Below, piece by piece: positions 6,433 through 14,100 of a stretch of 17,165 nucleotides of DNA. Origin of the DNA: CAUZSN01 sp963582345 (GTDB taxonomy: Bacteria; Planctomycetota; Planctomycetia; Planctomycetales; Planctomycetaceae); NCBI GenBank assembly GCA_963582345.1, contig CAUZSN010000060.1, forward strand, positions 1 to 17,165, read 5' to 3'. Position 1 is the first letter of the stretch, and the number at the start of each line of letters is the position of its first letter. A program made the translations under genes and the position numbers. A model generated the notes under the pieces. That model worked only from the letters and a program-made list of their open reading frames with translations, was not told the DNA's origin and ran no database searches.

Positions 6433-8289
6433 TCAGCTTCGTTGTGCCTGGATTACAACAGGTGTAGCTTGCTTCACGACCTGTGGAGGATCGGATGGAT
6501 TAACCGGCTCGATGATCCAATATGTCGCCTGAGGTTGAATTCCGGTCACGATGGACTGGCATCTATTGGGCCATCGAATTTCAACCCGGACATCAACGTC
6601 GCCAGGCTTGATGGCAAACACCTGTCGTAACTCGTGTGCCGATTGGTAACTGCCGCCTCCCTTGATCTGATGGACCACTGTTCGCGTACCGGTCTGTAAT
6701 GTGATTCGGCTGCCGACAGCATCGCGGTTGCTGAGCGTTCCGACGAGTTGCAGTCGAATCCATGAGCGTTTGTTCGTTGCTGAGAAACACTCATTTCGCA
6801 ACAGGGCTGGAGCCGCATCGATATGGGTCACAACGACATCCATGTCACCATCGTTGTCCAGATCCGCAATGGCGAGTCCGCGTCCGACATGTGATCGGGA
6901 GAAATATGAACCCGCCGAAGGTCCAAGTAGGGTGAATTGCCCCTCCACATTCCGCCACACCAACGGCGGCTCAGCGTACGGCACATCACGTCCCAATTTG
7001 TGAAGATTGTCATCGATATGACCGTTGGTAACTACGACGTCTCGCCAACCGTCCATGTCCAAGTCGACAAAGGCCGTGCCCCAGCCGATCCAGGGCAGAC
7101 TGCCGGTGGCGAGGCCTCGATTGTAACTCACATCCTGAAAGAATCCTCCTCCGGAACCCTCGTAGTATGCGTTGTACTCTTGTTCAAAATTGGTTACGAA
7201 CAAATCCGTACGACCGTCGCCATTCAGATCGCCAGCATCAATTCCCATGCCCCCCTGCATACGACCAAGATGGTCGTATGCAGCGCCTGAGATTTCTGTC
7301 GCGTCATCGAAGCGTATTCCACCGTCATTCAAAAACAAGGAATTCGCATGTACGTCGTTGGCCAGGTACAGGTCAATCAGGCCGTCATCATTGAAATCGG
7401 CAGCAATGACTCCTTGAGCTCTTGCAACACGCGAAGACAGACCCAGACCGACATCGTCTGTGACGTCTTTGAACGTACCGTTCCCCTGGTTTCGGAAAAA
7501 GACATCTTTTTCTGGCGGCAGTGTCCAGGGACCACAGAAAGTCCGAATTTCGCGAACCGGGTCACCACAATATTCATTGGTCTCAAAACTCCATTTTCCA
7601 TAGATGCAGATATACAAATCCAATAACCCATCGGTATCGAAGTCGAGAAACGCGGCACTGGTGGCCCATTTGTCGTCGCCAACCCCGACCGTTTGGCCGA
7701 TTTCGTCAAACGTCCCATCCCCCTGGTTGCGATACAGTCGATTTGAACCATAACAGGTGATATACACGTCGGAAAATCCGTCCGCGTCGTAGTCCGCGAC
7801 AGCAACGCCCGTGCTGTAGCCGTTGTGTCCCAACCCGCTTGGATCCGTTACGTCTTCAAATTTGCAGTCCCCAATGTTCCGATATAGGCGATTCACCGGC
7901 CTTTGTCGATTTGGGTCGTTTGGGAAGGGGGTTCCCGTAAGAAAGTAGATGTCATAGCGACCATCAAGATCGAAATCGACAACCGCCACGCCACTGCCGT
8001 TTGCCACCGGAAATGGTTTTTCCGACGAGGTTCCACTCTGATGTTGGAAATCGATCCCAGAGCCTTGTAATGCTTCGCTAAAGTAGATTGGCGGATGCGA
8101 TGAAGTTCGTTCTGGACCGTCGCCTTTAATTCCCGGATCGTTCAAGGGAGTTGTCTCACTCTGCACGCTATTCTGAGGCTGAGTGAGCGAGATCCCGAAC
8201 GAGAGTTGTTGGCGAAACGTCCACGCTGCGGTTGCGAGCATAACCAGCACAGCGGCTATCATTAAGAAAAGGTGGAACCGTCGAACCAT
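6433..8289 (-). CDS. CRTAC1-type FG-GAP/VCBS repeat protein with ASPIC/UnbV domain
   Basis: The 618-residue product starts with a signal anchor (about residues 7-24). Seven FG-GAP/VCBS repeats follow, each with a calcium-loop motif of the D-x-D-x-D-G-x-x-D type, beginning near residues 105, 167, 217, 298, 354, 409 and 476, a layout that folds as a beta-propeller. The C-terminal part (about 505-600) is an ASPIC/UnbV domain with G-S-R-I-T-L and an ending W-P. Cys residues at 179, 228, 241 and 252 lie in the CRTAC1-type region (Y-C-G-D and F-C-G-P). Proteins of this architecture are secreted or cell-surface; ligand binding or adhesion is inferred, as no enzymatic motif is present. The gene follows the TPR gene by 99 bases on the same strand, a pairing that recurs in planctomycetes. 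No clear ribosome site precedes the ATG. Confidence 0.9.
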   Translation of the reverse strand: MVRRFHLFLMIAAVLVMLATAAWTFRQQLSFGISLTQPQNSVQSETTPLNDPGIKGDGPERTSSHPPIYFSEALQGSGIDFQHQSGTSSEKPFPVANGSGVAVVDFDLDGRYDIYFLTGTPFPNDPNRQRPVNRLYRNIGDCKFEDVTDPSGLGHNGYSTGVAVADYDADGFSDVYITCYGSNRLYRNQGDGTFDEIGQTVGVGDDKWATSAAFLDFDTDGLLDLYICIYGKWSFETNEYCGDPVREIRTFCGPWTLPPEKDVFFRNQGNGTFKDVTDDVGLGLSSRVARAQGVIAADFNDDGLIDLYLANDVHANSLFLNDGGIRFDDATEISGAAYDHLGRMQGGMGIDAGDLNGDGRTDLFVTNFEQEYNAYYEGSGGGFFQDVSYNRGLATGSLPWIGWGTAFVDLDMDGWRDVVVTNGHIDDNLHKLGRDVPYAEPPLVWRNVEGQFTLLGPSAGSYFSRSHVGRGLAIADLDNDGDMDVVVTHIDAAPALLRNECFSATNKRSWIRLQLVGTLSNRDAVGSRITLQTGTRTVVHQIKGGGSYQSAHELRQVFAIKPGDVDVRVEIRWPNRCQSIVTGIQPQATYWIIEPVNPSDPPQVVKQATPVVIQAQRS

Positions 8290-8388
8290 GCTGGATAATA
8301 CGAAAATGAGAGTCGGATTTCTGAAAGGGTGAAACCGGCATCAATTGGTGCCGCGCACACTTGATTATATCGGCGTCCACCAAAACGG

Positions 8389-9669
8389 TCAAAACAGCTT
8401 GAACGGCAGTCTTTCCAATGAAGGCAGTGAACCGCGTCTTCTAATCGCTTCAGCCAGGTCCCGCACAAACAGTTCTTCGGAATTCTTTTGTATCAAGGCG
8501 TTCACCAAATGTTCGGCCTGTTGCCAGTTGCCGTTTTGTGCAAATTGATGAGCCCGAATGACTCGCGACCAAAACGAATTCGGTGACTGCTTCGTCCACC
8601 GTTGGATTGAAACCTTCAGTTGCTCTTTTTTTCTCAGAGTTTCGGCGCGCTGTCGCCATTCTGCGGCACTGGTTAGGTCGTCCAAAAGTGTATAGGCTCG
8701 TTGTAACAGGTACGCTGTGCTACATTGAAGATTCTTGCTGGATTTAATTGGCTCAAGCCAATTAAGCGCGTCGCGGGGTTTCCCGTGTGCCAATGCCTCG
8801 CGAGCCAACGCCACGCGTGATCCACGATTTGTCGGATCTCGTGTGACGGCTGCTTGCCAAGCTGTAATTGCCAAATCAGGTTCCCCAAGTTGAAAACGAG
8901 CTTCGCCTATGACAGTGTGTGCTAGAGCGGTCTCTCGTAGAGCAATGCTGCGACGAAGTTGCTCGAGCGCCTGCTTGGGACGACCAATCTCCATTAACGC
9001 ACAGCCATACTGAAAAAAAAATTTGTCTGCAGACAGCTGCAGCTCCTCGGCGTTGGGATTGTGGCGCAATAAAATTTCCCAAGCTTCGACAGCCGATTCG
9101 TTGTCATCTAGATCTCGTTGCAGCATTCCGACCAGCAGATTACCACGTGCTTCGGAATCAGGAAGCTTGGTCAATTCCTTTGCGGTCTCAAGAGCCGCAT
9201 TAATGAACCCCAAACTCGCTCGGCATACCGCGATCTCGTACAACAGGTCAACGTTCTTCGAATCTTTCTGTAGCAGTTGTTCCAAGATAGGCAAAGCTTG
9301 AGCCCACTGTTGTTGACGGAGCATGGCCTGTGCGTAGGCGTGCAACTCATCATTGTCAGAATAACCGACTTTTTCGAACAAGCGAATGGCATCGGCACTC
9401 TGACCCAAATCAACGAGGACACGAGCCTTCAATGCGTGCGCCCGATTAGACTGCGGGTGTACTTGCAAGTAACAATCCACGAGTTCAAGTGCTCGCTGGG
9501 TTTCACCCTGTACCAAAGCTTGCCGGGCTTGATTCAGCGGTCGATCCTGCCACCATAAAATGCCGACAATTGGCAATGCCGTCAGCACACTAACCACGAT
9601 CAGCAGCACGAACCACCGTGTCGCCGACCGAGGATTTTTGGATTTGATTCGACCTGGCTGGACCGTCAC
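8389..9669 (-). CDS. Membrane-anchored TPR protein
   Basis: The start is GTG 9669, supported by GGAG at 9679-9682 with a 9-base spacer. The 426-residue protein has a basic N-terminus, one transmembrane helix at about residues 18-40 (F-V-L-L-I-V-V-S-V-L) and then tandem tetratricopeptide repeats over about residues 42-370. Repeat signatures include A-L-E-L-V-D, A-H-A-L-K-A-R-V-L-V-D-L-G, and A-L-E-Q-L-R-R-S-I-A-L-R. I count six to eight repeats, some degenerate. TPRs bind other proteins; here they would face the periplasm. The partner may be the FG-GAP/ASPIC protein encoded 99 bases downstream. The coding strand has a run of nine T (9013-9021) encoding Phe residues, and a palindrome at 8744-8765. 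Confidence 0.88.
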   Translation of the reverse strand: MTVQPGRIKSKNPRSATRWFVLLIVVSVLTALPIVGILWWQDRPLNQARQALVQGETQRALELVDCYLQVHPQSNRAHALKARVLVDLGQSADAIRLFEKVGYSDNDELHAYAQAMLRQQQWAQALPILEQLLQKDSKNVDLLYEIAVCRASLGFINAALETAKELTKLPDSEARGNLLVGMLQRDLDDNESAVEAWEILLRHNPNAEELQLSADKFFFQYGCALMEIGRPKQALEQLRRSIALRETALAHTVIGEARFQLGEPDLAITAWQAAVTRDPTNRGSRVALAREALAHGKPRDALNWLEPIKSSKNLQCSTAYLLQRAYTLLDDLTSAAEWRQRAETLRKKEQLKVSIQRWTKQSPNSFWSRVIRAHQFAQNGNWQQAEHLVNALIQKNSEELFVRDLAEAIRRRGSLPSLERLPFKLF

Positions 9670-9852
9670 ACACAGTCACTCCAAGGTTCGCCAGCACACA
9701 AAGGCGAACGAGTTTGTCCGAGAAGTCTACACGCTCAGGATACTCGAATCCTATCGACGTGTGAACCCGACCAGACATCAGTTTGAAGACAACAAGCGGT
9801 CCAGTTTACTACGAGAGTGCCACAGTGCATCGTCTTTGCGCGATCGTCAGAC

Positions 9853-11352
9853 TCATCGTAAGGGCACATTTTCTAGAGCGCCGGTAAGCAACAGACCGGC
9901 AATCTCCGACTCTGCCTTACGCAGTTCGGTGAGTGACTGAATGTATTTCAGGTGGGTTTGGAAATATGTGCGTCGGGCGGTCAACACTTGAATGAAACTG
10001 AATTCTGAAAACTTCTGATAGCCTTCGGTTGTCAAGTCTAGATTTTCTTGCGATTTGGGAAGAATTTTCTCACGATACCGATGAATTCGTTTGTGGGCGT
10101 TTTCGTAACGGAGAAACGATGTGGCCAGCCGGTTTCGCAAGACAAGTTCCAACCGGAAAACTTCCTGTTGTGCTCGACGTAAGTCAGCCCAGGCTGCATC
10201 GATTGCTCCTTTATTTCGATAAAAAACCGGTAGGACCATTGCCAGTTGGACATTGGCAATCGTGTCTTGTGTCCCATGGTCTTGTTGGACTCCGACTTGC
10301 AAATTCAGATTGGGAATCGGATCGACACATTCTCGACGAAGCTGACTAGCGGCTCGGCGCACATTTGATTGCGCAGCTTGCAGCTCTGGGCTTTCGGTAA
10401 GTAGACATTCCAACGTCTCCTCCCAGATTAGTTTCGCTCGTTTTTCATCAAGATGGCCCTGCAGTGGGATCGGTTGCATGTCGGCTTGACCAAGGACGCT
10501 GGTTAACCGCCTCCATGCCGCAGCGTACCGGTTCTGTGACGTATCTAGCAGAATGCCGACTTCGTTAAGCTCGATTTCAGCTTGGCGGACATCAGGAAGA
10601 GATCTTTGCTTCAACTTCAACAGATCTTGAACGACTGTGACGCCTTGCTGCGCGATGCGCTGCAACTGCTTGGCCAATTCGACCGCTTCCTGCGCGCTGA
10701 TTACGTCGTAGTAAAGTGCGCGGATATCGTTAAGAATTCGAAGTCGCTGGGCCTGCAACTCCCATAATGCTTGATCGATCTCCTGATCGACCACGTCCCG
10801 ATTCAGCCGTAGTTTGTTGGCTGTGACAATCTCTTGGCTGATAAACCCGCCTTGCTGTCCAGCGGTTCCTTCGGCGCCGATTTCTCCACCCACATAACCA
10901 ATCACCGGATTCGGAATACGGCCGGCATGCACACGTCGGCCGCGGGCCTGCTGGACCACGGCTTCGGATTGCTGCAACGTTGGATTGTTGGTCAGTGCGA
11001 TCTGCTCTAAGTCTTCTAGACATAATTCCTGCGTGGACTGAGTGGCCGTGATACCATTTTTAAATGCCGCGAGCTTGCTTGGCGCGGCCGGTTGGTCCGT
11101 AGCCAATTCTTCCTCCTCGGCCGAAGTTGTTACAACCTGTTTGGAGTCCGTGATTTCGCGGATCACCTCCAGTTGAACACAGTTTGACAGCACATCGCGA
11201 ACTGGTTCGACATCCACTGACTCTTCGAGCAAAGGTGTCGCGAGAGAACTGTGAATGCACGTACGGGTGGATTTGACGCATCCACAGGAACAAAGCCCGA
11301 GTGCCAGTATCAAGAAACTGCGAAAAATTCTCGTTGATTTGCGTTCGTGCAC
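9853..11352 (-). CDS. TolC-family outer membrane efflux lipoprotein (CusC/CzcC-like)
   Basis: The frame is open to a TTG at 11376; GTG 11352 is preferred because it gives a compact lipoprotein signal (M-H-E-R-K, then F-L-I-L-A-L-G-L-C-S-C-G-C with acceptor Cys at about 23 or 25) and has AGG about 11 bases upstream. The 499-residue product has two homologous outer-membrane-efflux repeats, about residues 107-310 and 325-495. Each is made of long helices, with N-N-P-T-L at the start of the first and the N-P-V-I-G-Y strand typical of the family. TolC-type trimers form the outer-membrane channel and periplasmic tunnel of RND or ABC exporters, so this is evidence of a Gram-negative-type envelope. 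No adaptor or pump gene is next to it; its partner must be encoded elsewhere. A linker of about 75 residues between the lipid anchor and first repeat is longer than usual. Confidence 0.9.
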   Translation of the reverse strand: MHERKSTRIFRSFLILALGLCSCGCVKSTRTCIHSSLATPLLEESVDVEPVRDVLSNCVQLEVIREITDSKQVVTTSAEEEELATDQPAAPSKLAAFKNGITATQSTQELCLEDLEQIALTNNPTLQQSEAVVQQARGRRVHAGRIPNPVIGYVGGEIGAEGTAGQQGGFISQEIVTANKLRLNRDVVDQEIDQALWELQAQRLRILNDIRALYYDVISAQEAVELAKQLQRIAQQGVTVVQDLLKLKQRSLPDVRQAEIELNEVGILLDTSQNRYAAAWRRLTSVLGQADMQPIPLQGHLDEKRAKLIWEETLECLLTESPELQAAQSNVRRAASQLRRECVDPIPNLNLQVGVQQDHGTQDTIANVQLAMVLPVFYRNKGAIDAAWADLRRAQQEVFRLELVLRNRLATSFLRYENAHKRIHRYREKILPKSQENLDLTTEGYQKFSEFSFIQVLTARRTYFQTHLKYIQSLTELRKAESEIAGLLLTGALENVPLR

Positions 11353-11590
11353 GGAAAGATTGACCTGCACTGCCAATTAAATCGAAGTTCGAAGAAAACT
11401 AAAAAAAACTCCCATGTGTATCGGTTGTATTCGGCTGGAAGAGTTGTACGGATACAGTTTTTGTGCCGTGTTGCCACCGAAACTCTGTTCGTAGTCCCGC
11501 TTTTTGTTTTGTCAGACGGTTCAAAGGTTGTTACGTCTCTTGAAATTGGCACGCTGAACGTAGTCTTACGGTATGGCAGGGAGGCCACCG

Positions 11591-11767
11591 GTGAAACCGA
11601 TATCAGTAAAGATGCTTCTGTTTATACTGAGTTCCCTTGTGACATTAGGGTGTATTGTTCCAGACTACTGCACTCCGACCGGTTTCAACGGCACATTGCA
11701 TCGTCATCTCTTTAGCGAACAAATCGTCACTGGCGAGTTTTTGAAACTGCAACGTCTTGACAATTGA
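11591..11767 (+). CDS. Possible 58-residue lipoprotein
   Basis: GTG 11591 has an excellent ribosome site, AGGGAGG at 11578-11584, six bases before it. The predicted product starts with two Lys among polar residues, then a hydrophobic stretch M-L-L-F-I-L-S-S-L-V-T-L-G-C that could be a lipoprotein signal, though Thr at -3 is not the usual lipobox residue. The mature part would be only about 35 residues and contains one further Cys. No family is recognised. It is transcribed away from the TolC gene and towards the receiver-like gene 153 bases on. The gap 11353-11590 contains no other gene. Confidence 0.42.
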   Translation: MKPISVKMLLFILSSLVTLGCIVPDYCTPTGFNGTLHRHLFSEQIVTGEFLKLQRLDN

Positions 11768-11920
11768 TGTCCGAAAACTGGTTTTGACACGATTTGAGAA
11801 TCTCGCTATTGTCCTGCCCTCTTAATGACGCGACTGACGTGTTAGACGCCACACAGCGAAGCTTTAGCACAACGTTGTAGTCTGATCGGTCATGTTTTTC
11901 GATCAGGGAAGGAAGGCAGC

Positions 11921-12280
11921 GTGTCGGACGGACAAAGCGTCCTCGTCATCGGTGGACTGTCAGAGACGGAAGAAGTCCTGAAAGCCATCTTCGAGCCGCA
12001 AGGCTTGCAAGTTAATCGGATCCGTGGAACGGCATTTACCGAAAAAAATCAGGACCACAAATCTCCAAACGTCGTCGTGATCGACGCTGACACGGACCGA
12101 CAGGATCGCGATCAATTGCAGCATTGGAGCAGCGCTCCTCGCGTGGTCATCGGTTCCGCCCAATGTCATTCGTCAACTCGATTCGATCAGTCGTCCGCCG
12201 ATCAATACTTGCAAAAGCCCTTCCAATACGGCGAGCTAATTCGAGCGATCGAGCGACTGCTTGACCAGAGCAATCTGTGA
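11921..12280 (+). CDS. Receiver-like protein lacking the N-terminal acid pair
   Basis: A GTG start at 11921 has GGAAGG (11911-11916) just before it. The 119-residue product has the length and pattern of a stand-alone response-regulator receiver domain: strand 1 V-L-V-I-G-G, strand 3 N-V-V-V-I-D-A-D with D55 at the phosphorylation site, strand 4 V-V-I-G-S-A with S79 in the Thr/Ser switch place, and strand 5 Y-L-Q-K-P-F with the conserved K99. The two acidic residues that normally end strand 1 and bind magnesium are replaced by G11-G12, and the region after D55 lacks the usual M-P. It therefore probably cannot be phosphorylated normally and may act as a constitutive or protein-binding pseudo-receiver. 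The kinase gene follows after 143 bases on the same strand. Confidence 0.7.
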   Translation: MSDGQSVLVIGGLSETEEVLKAIFEPQGLQVNRIRGTAFTEKNQDHKSPNVVVIDADTDRQDRDQLQHWSSAPRVVIGSAQCHSSTRFDQSSADQYLQKPFQYGELIRAIERLLDQSNL

Positions 12281-12423
12281 GATGATTGATCTTTCTCGGT
12301 TTTCCTATGCTGCGCGGTGGCGCAACACCATTGGATTGCTATGATAATATTTTCCACACGAGTCCTGCACCGGTGACTCGAAAGTGCGTCTATTGATTGC
12401 AGTCACGCGGAGAAGAAAAAGTC

Positions 12424-14100
12424 GTGACCGAAGCGATGTTGTTGGTCATCCAAGGTGTCAATCAGGGTGCCCGTTTTCAGATCGACGAAGAAACGGTCAC
12501 GATTGGTCGCGGGATTCAAAGCAAAATCCGTGTTCTTGACACGGAGGTTTCGCGGATGCACGCCACCGTTCACTACGCGCATGGCTCGTTCATCATTACT
12601 GATCAGAACAGTTCGAACGGGACATTCGTCAATGGAGCCGCAGTTAGTTCACGCGAATTGACGAACGGCGATCAAATTCAATTAGGCCACAGCATCGTGT
12701 TGTTTTTTAAAACGACCGACGATGTGCAAAAGTTTGTGGCCGAGAAGGTTGATCTGCTGGGGCGGCAGGATCCTTCCCATATTGTGGATGAAGTCGAGCG
12801 GGATGCTGACGCAGAGTTACTCAAGCCGTCCGTCGCAGTCGATCAATCTCGGATGGCCCAAATGTTGGCCAATTTGCGGGCACTGTACCGAATGTCCGAA
12901 GCAGCCGTTAGTCCGTCGATTAGTTTGGACCAGTTACTGAAAAGCATTCTGGAAATGACGATTGAGGTCGTCAGCGCGGACCGCGGTTGCATATTGCTGG
13001 CTGACGCACAGACCGGAGAAGTCTTGCCTCAGGTGATAAGTCATCATCACCGCGTAGACCCAAAGGACAAGATGCCGGTTTCACGCACAATCGTCGATTA
13101 CGTCCTGAAGAATGGTCAGGGCGTTCGCACGTCAGACGCACGCCGCGATCGCCGATTTGAAACGGCTCAGAGTATTCTTCAATCGGGTATTCGAGAGGCG
13201 ATGTGCGTGCCTATACAAGGTCGATACGAATTTATGGGAGTCATCTATGTTGATACGACGAGGACGCAGGACGAGGTAATCCTGGCTGGCGGCAATATCA
13301 ACACGTTCAACGAGGACAAACTGCGACTATTGGTCGCCATTGGTCGCCAGGCAGCATTGGCCATTGAAAACAACCGCTATCAACAGGCCTTTGTCAAGGC
13401 GGAACGGTTGGCGGCTATCGGACAAACGATCACGACCCTCAGCCATCACATCAAGAACATCCTGCAGGGAGTGCGAGGAGGCAGTTTCTTGATCGACAGG
13501 GGACTGAAAGATCATAACGAAGAGTTGATCGACAAAGGCTGGAAAATCGTCGATAAGAATCAAAATAGGATTTACGATCTGGTTATGGACATGCTCTCGT
13601 TCGCTACCCAGCGCCAGCCGGCCTTGGAGTTAGCATCATTAAACGAAACGGTTCAGGATGTATGTGAGCTGATGCAGTCTCGCGCTGACGAATATCAGGT
13701 CCAGTTCGACTGGCGACCAGCGTCTGACATCCCTCGGACGATGTTCGATCCAGAAGGAATTTACAGAGCTGTATTGAACATTGTGCTCAATGCAATCGAT
13801 GCGGTCGAAGGAATGGAAAACGCGTCCATTCAAGTTCAAACTGGATTCGATTCACTGGTGAACGAACTGTTTGTTGAAGTTGGCGATAACGGACCGGGAA
13901 TTCCAAAGGACAAACTTTCCGTTGTCTTCGAGATATTTGAATCAACCAAGGGAGCCCGTGGTACCGGAATTGGTCTGGCGGTCAGTCAGAAAATCATTGG
14001 CGAGCATGGTGGTGCGATTACTGTTCAGAGCGCCCCGAACCAGGGCTGCCGATTTCGACTGGCGTGGCCAAGGATGGACGATGAATCGACTTTGGCTTAG
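12424..14100 (+). CDS. FHA-GAF sensor histidine kinase
   Basis: The start taken is GTG 12424, after GGAGAAG at 12409-12415, giving 558 residues; the frame continues up to TTG 12397. Residues about 5-95 form an FHA domain with G-R, S-R-M-H and N-S-S-N-G-T-F-V-N-G, which binds phosphothreonine peptides. A GAF domain lies at about 160-318 (A-D-R-G-C-I-L-L start). The kinase core has an H-box L-S-H-H-I-K-N with H341 as phosphoacceptor, an N-box N-I-V-L-N-A-I-D (N456), G1 D-N-G-P-G at about 488 and G2 G-T-G-I-G-L at about 513-518, so the ATPase domain is complete. No transmembrane segment is present, so it is cytosolic. The residue after H341 is His, where Glu or Asp is usual. The natural partner candidate is the receiver-like gene upstream. 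Its stop codon overlaps that of the convergent gene. Confidence 0.92.
   Translation: MTEAMLLVIQGVNQGARFQIDEETVTIGRGIQSKIRVLDTEVSRMHATVHYAHGSFIITDQNSSNGTFVNGAAVSSRELTNGDQIQLGHSIVLFFKTTDDVQKFVAEKVDLLGRQDPSHIVDEVERDADAELLKPSVAVDQSRMAQMLANLRALYRMSEAAVSPSISLDQLLKSILEMTIEVVSADRGCILLADAQTGEVLPQVISHHHRVDPKDKMPVSRTIVDYVLKNGQGVRTSDARRDRRFETAQSILQSGIREAMCVPIQGRYEFMGVIYVDTTRTQDEVILAGGNINTFNEDKLRLLVAIGRQAALAIENNRYQQAFVKAERLAAIGQTITTLSHHIKNILQGVRGGSFLIDRGLKDHNEELIDKGWKIVDKNQNRIYDLVMDMLSFATQRQPALELASLNETVQDVCELMQSRADEYQVQFDWRPASDIPRTMFDPEGIYRAVLNIVLNAIDAVEGMENASIQVQTGFDSLVNELFVEVGDNGPGIPKDKLSVVFEIFESTKGARGTGIGLAVSQKIIGEHGGAITVQSAPNQGCRFRLAWPRMDDESTLA

Noticed and set aside
11397..11411. A-rich tract upstream of the TolC gene as a terminator
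   Set aside because: On the minus strand the T-run is not preceded by a stem, and it lies before, not after, a gene.
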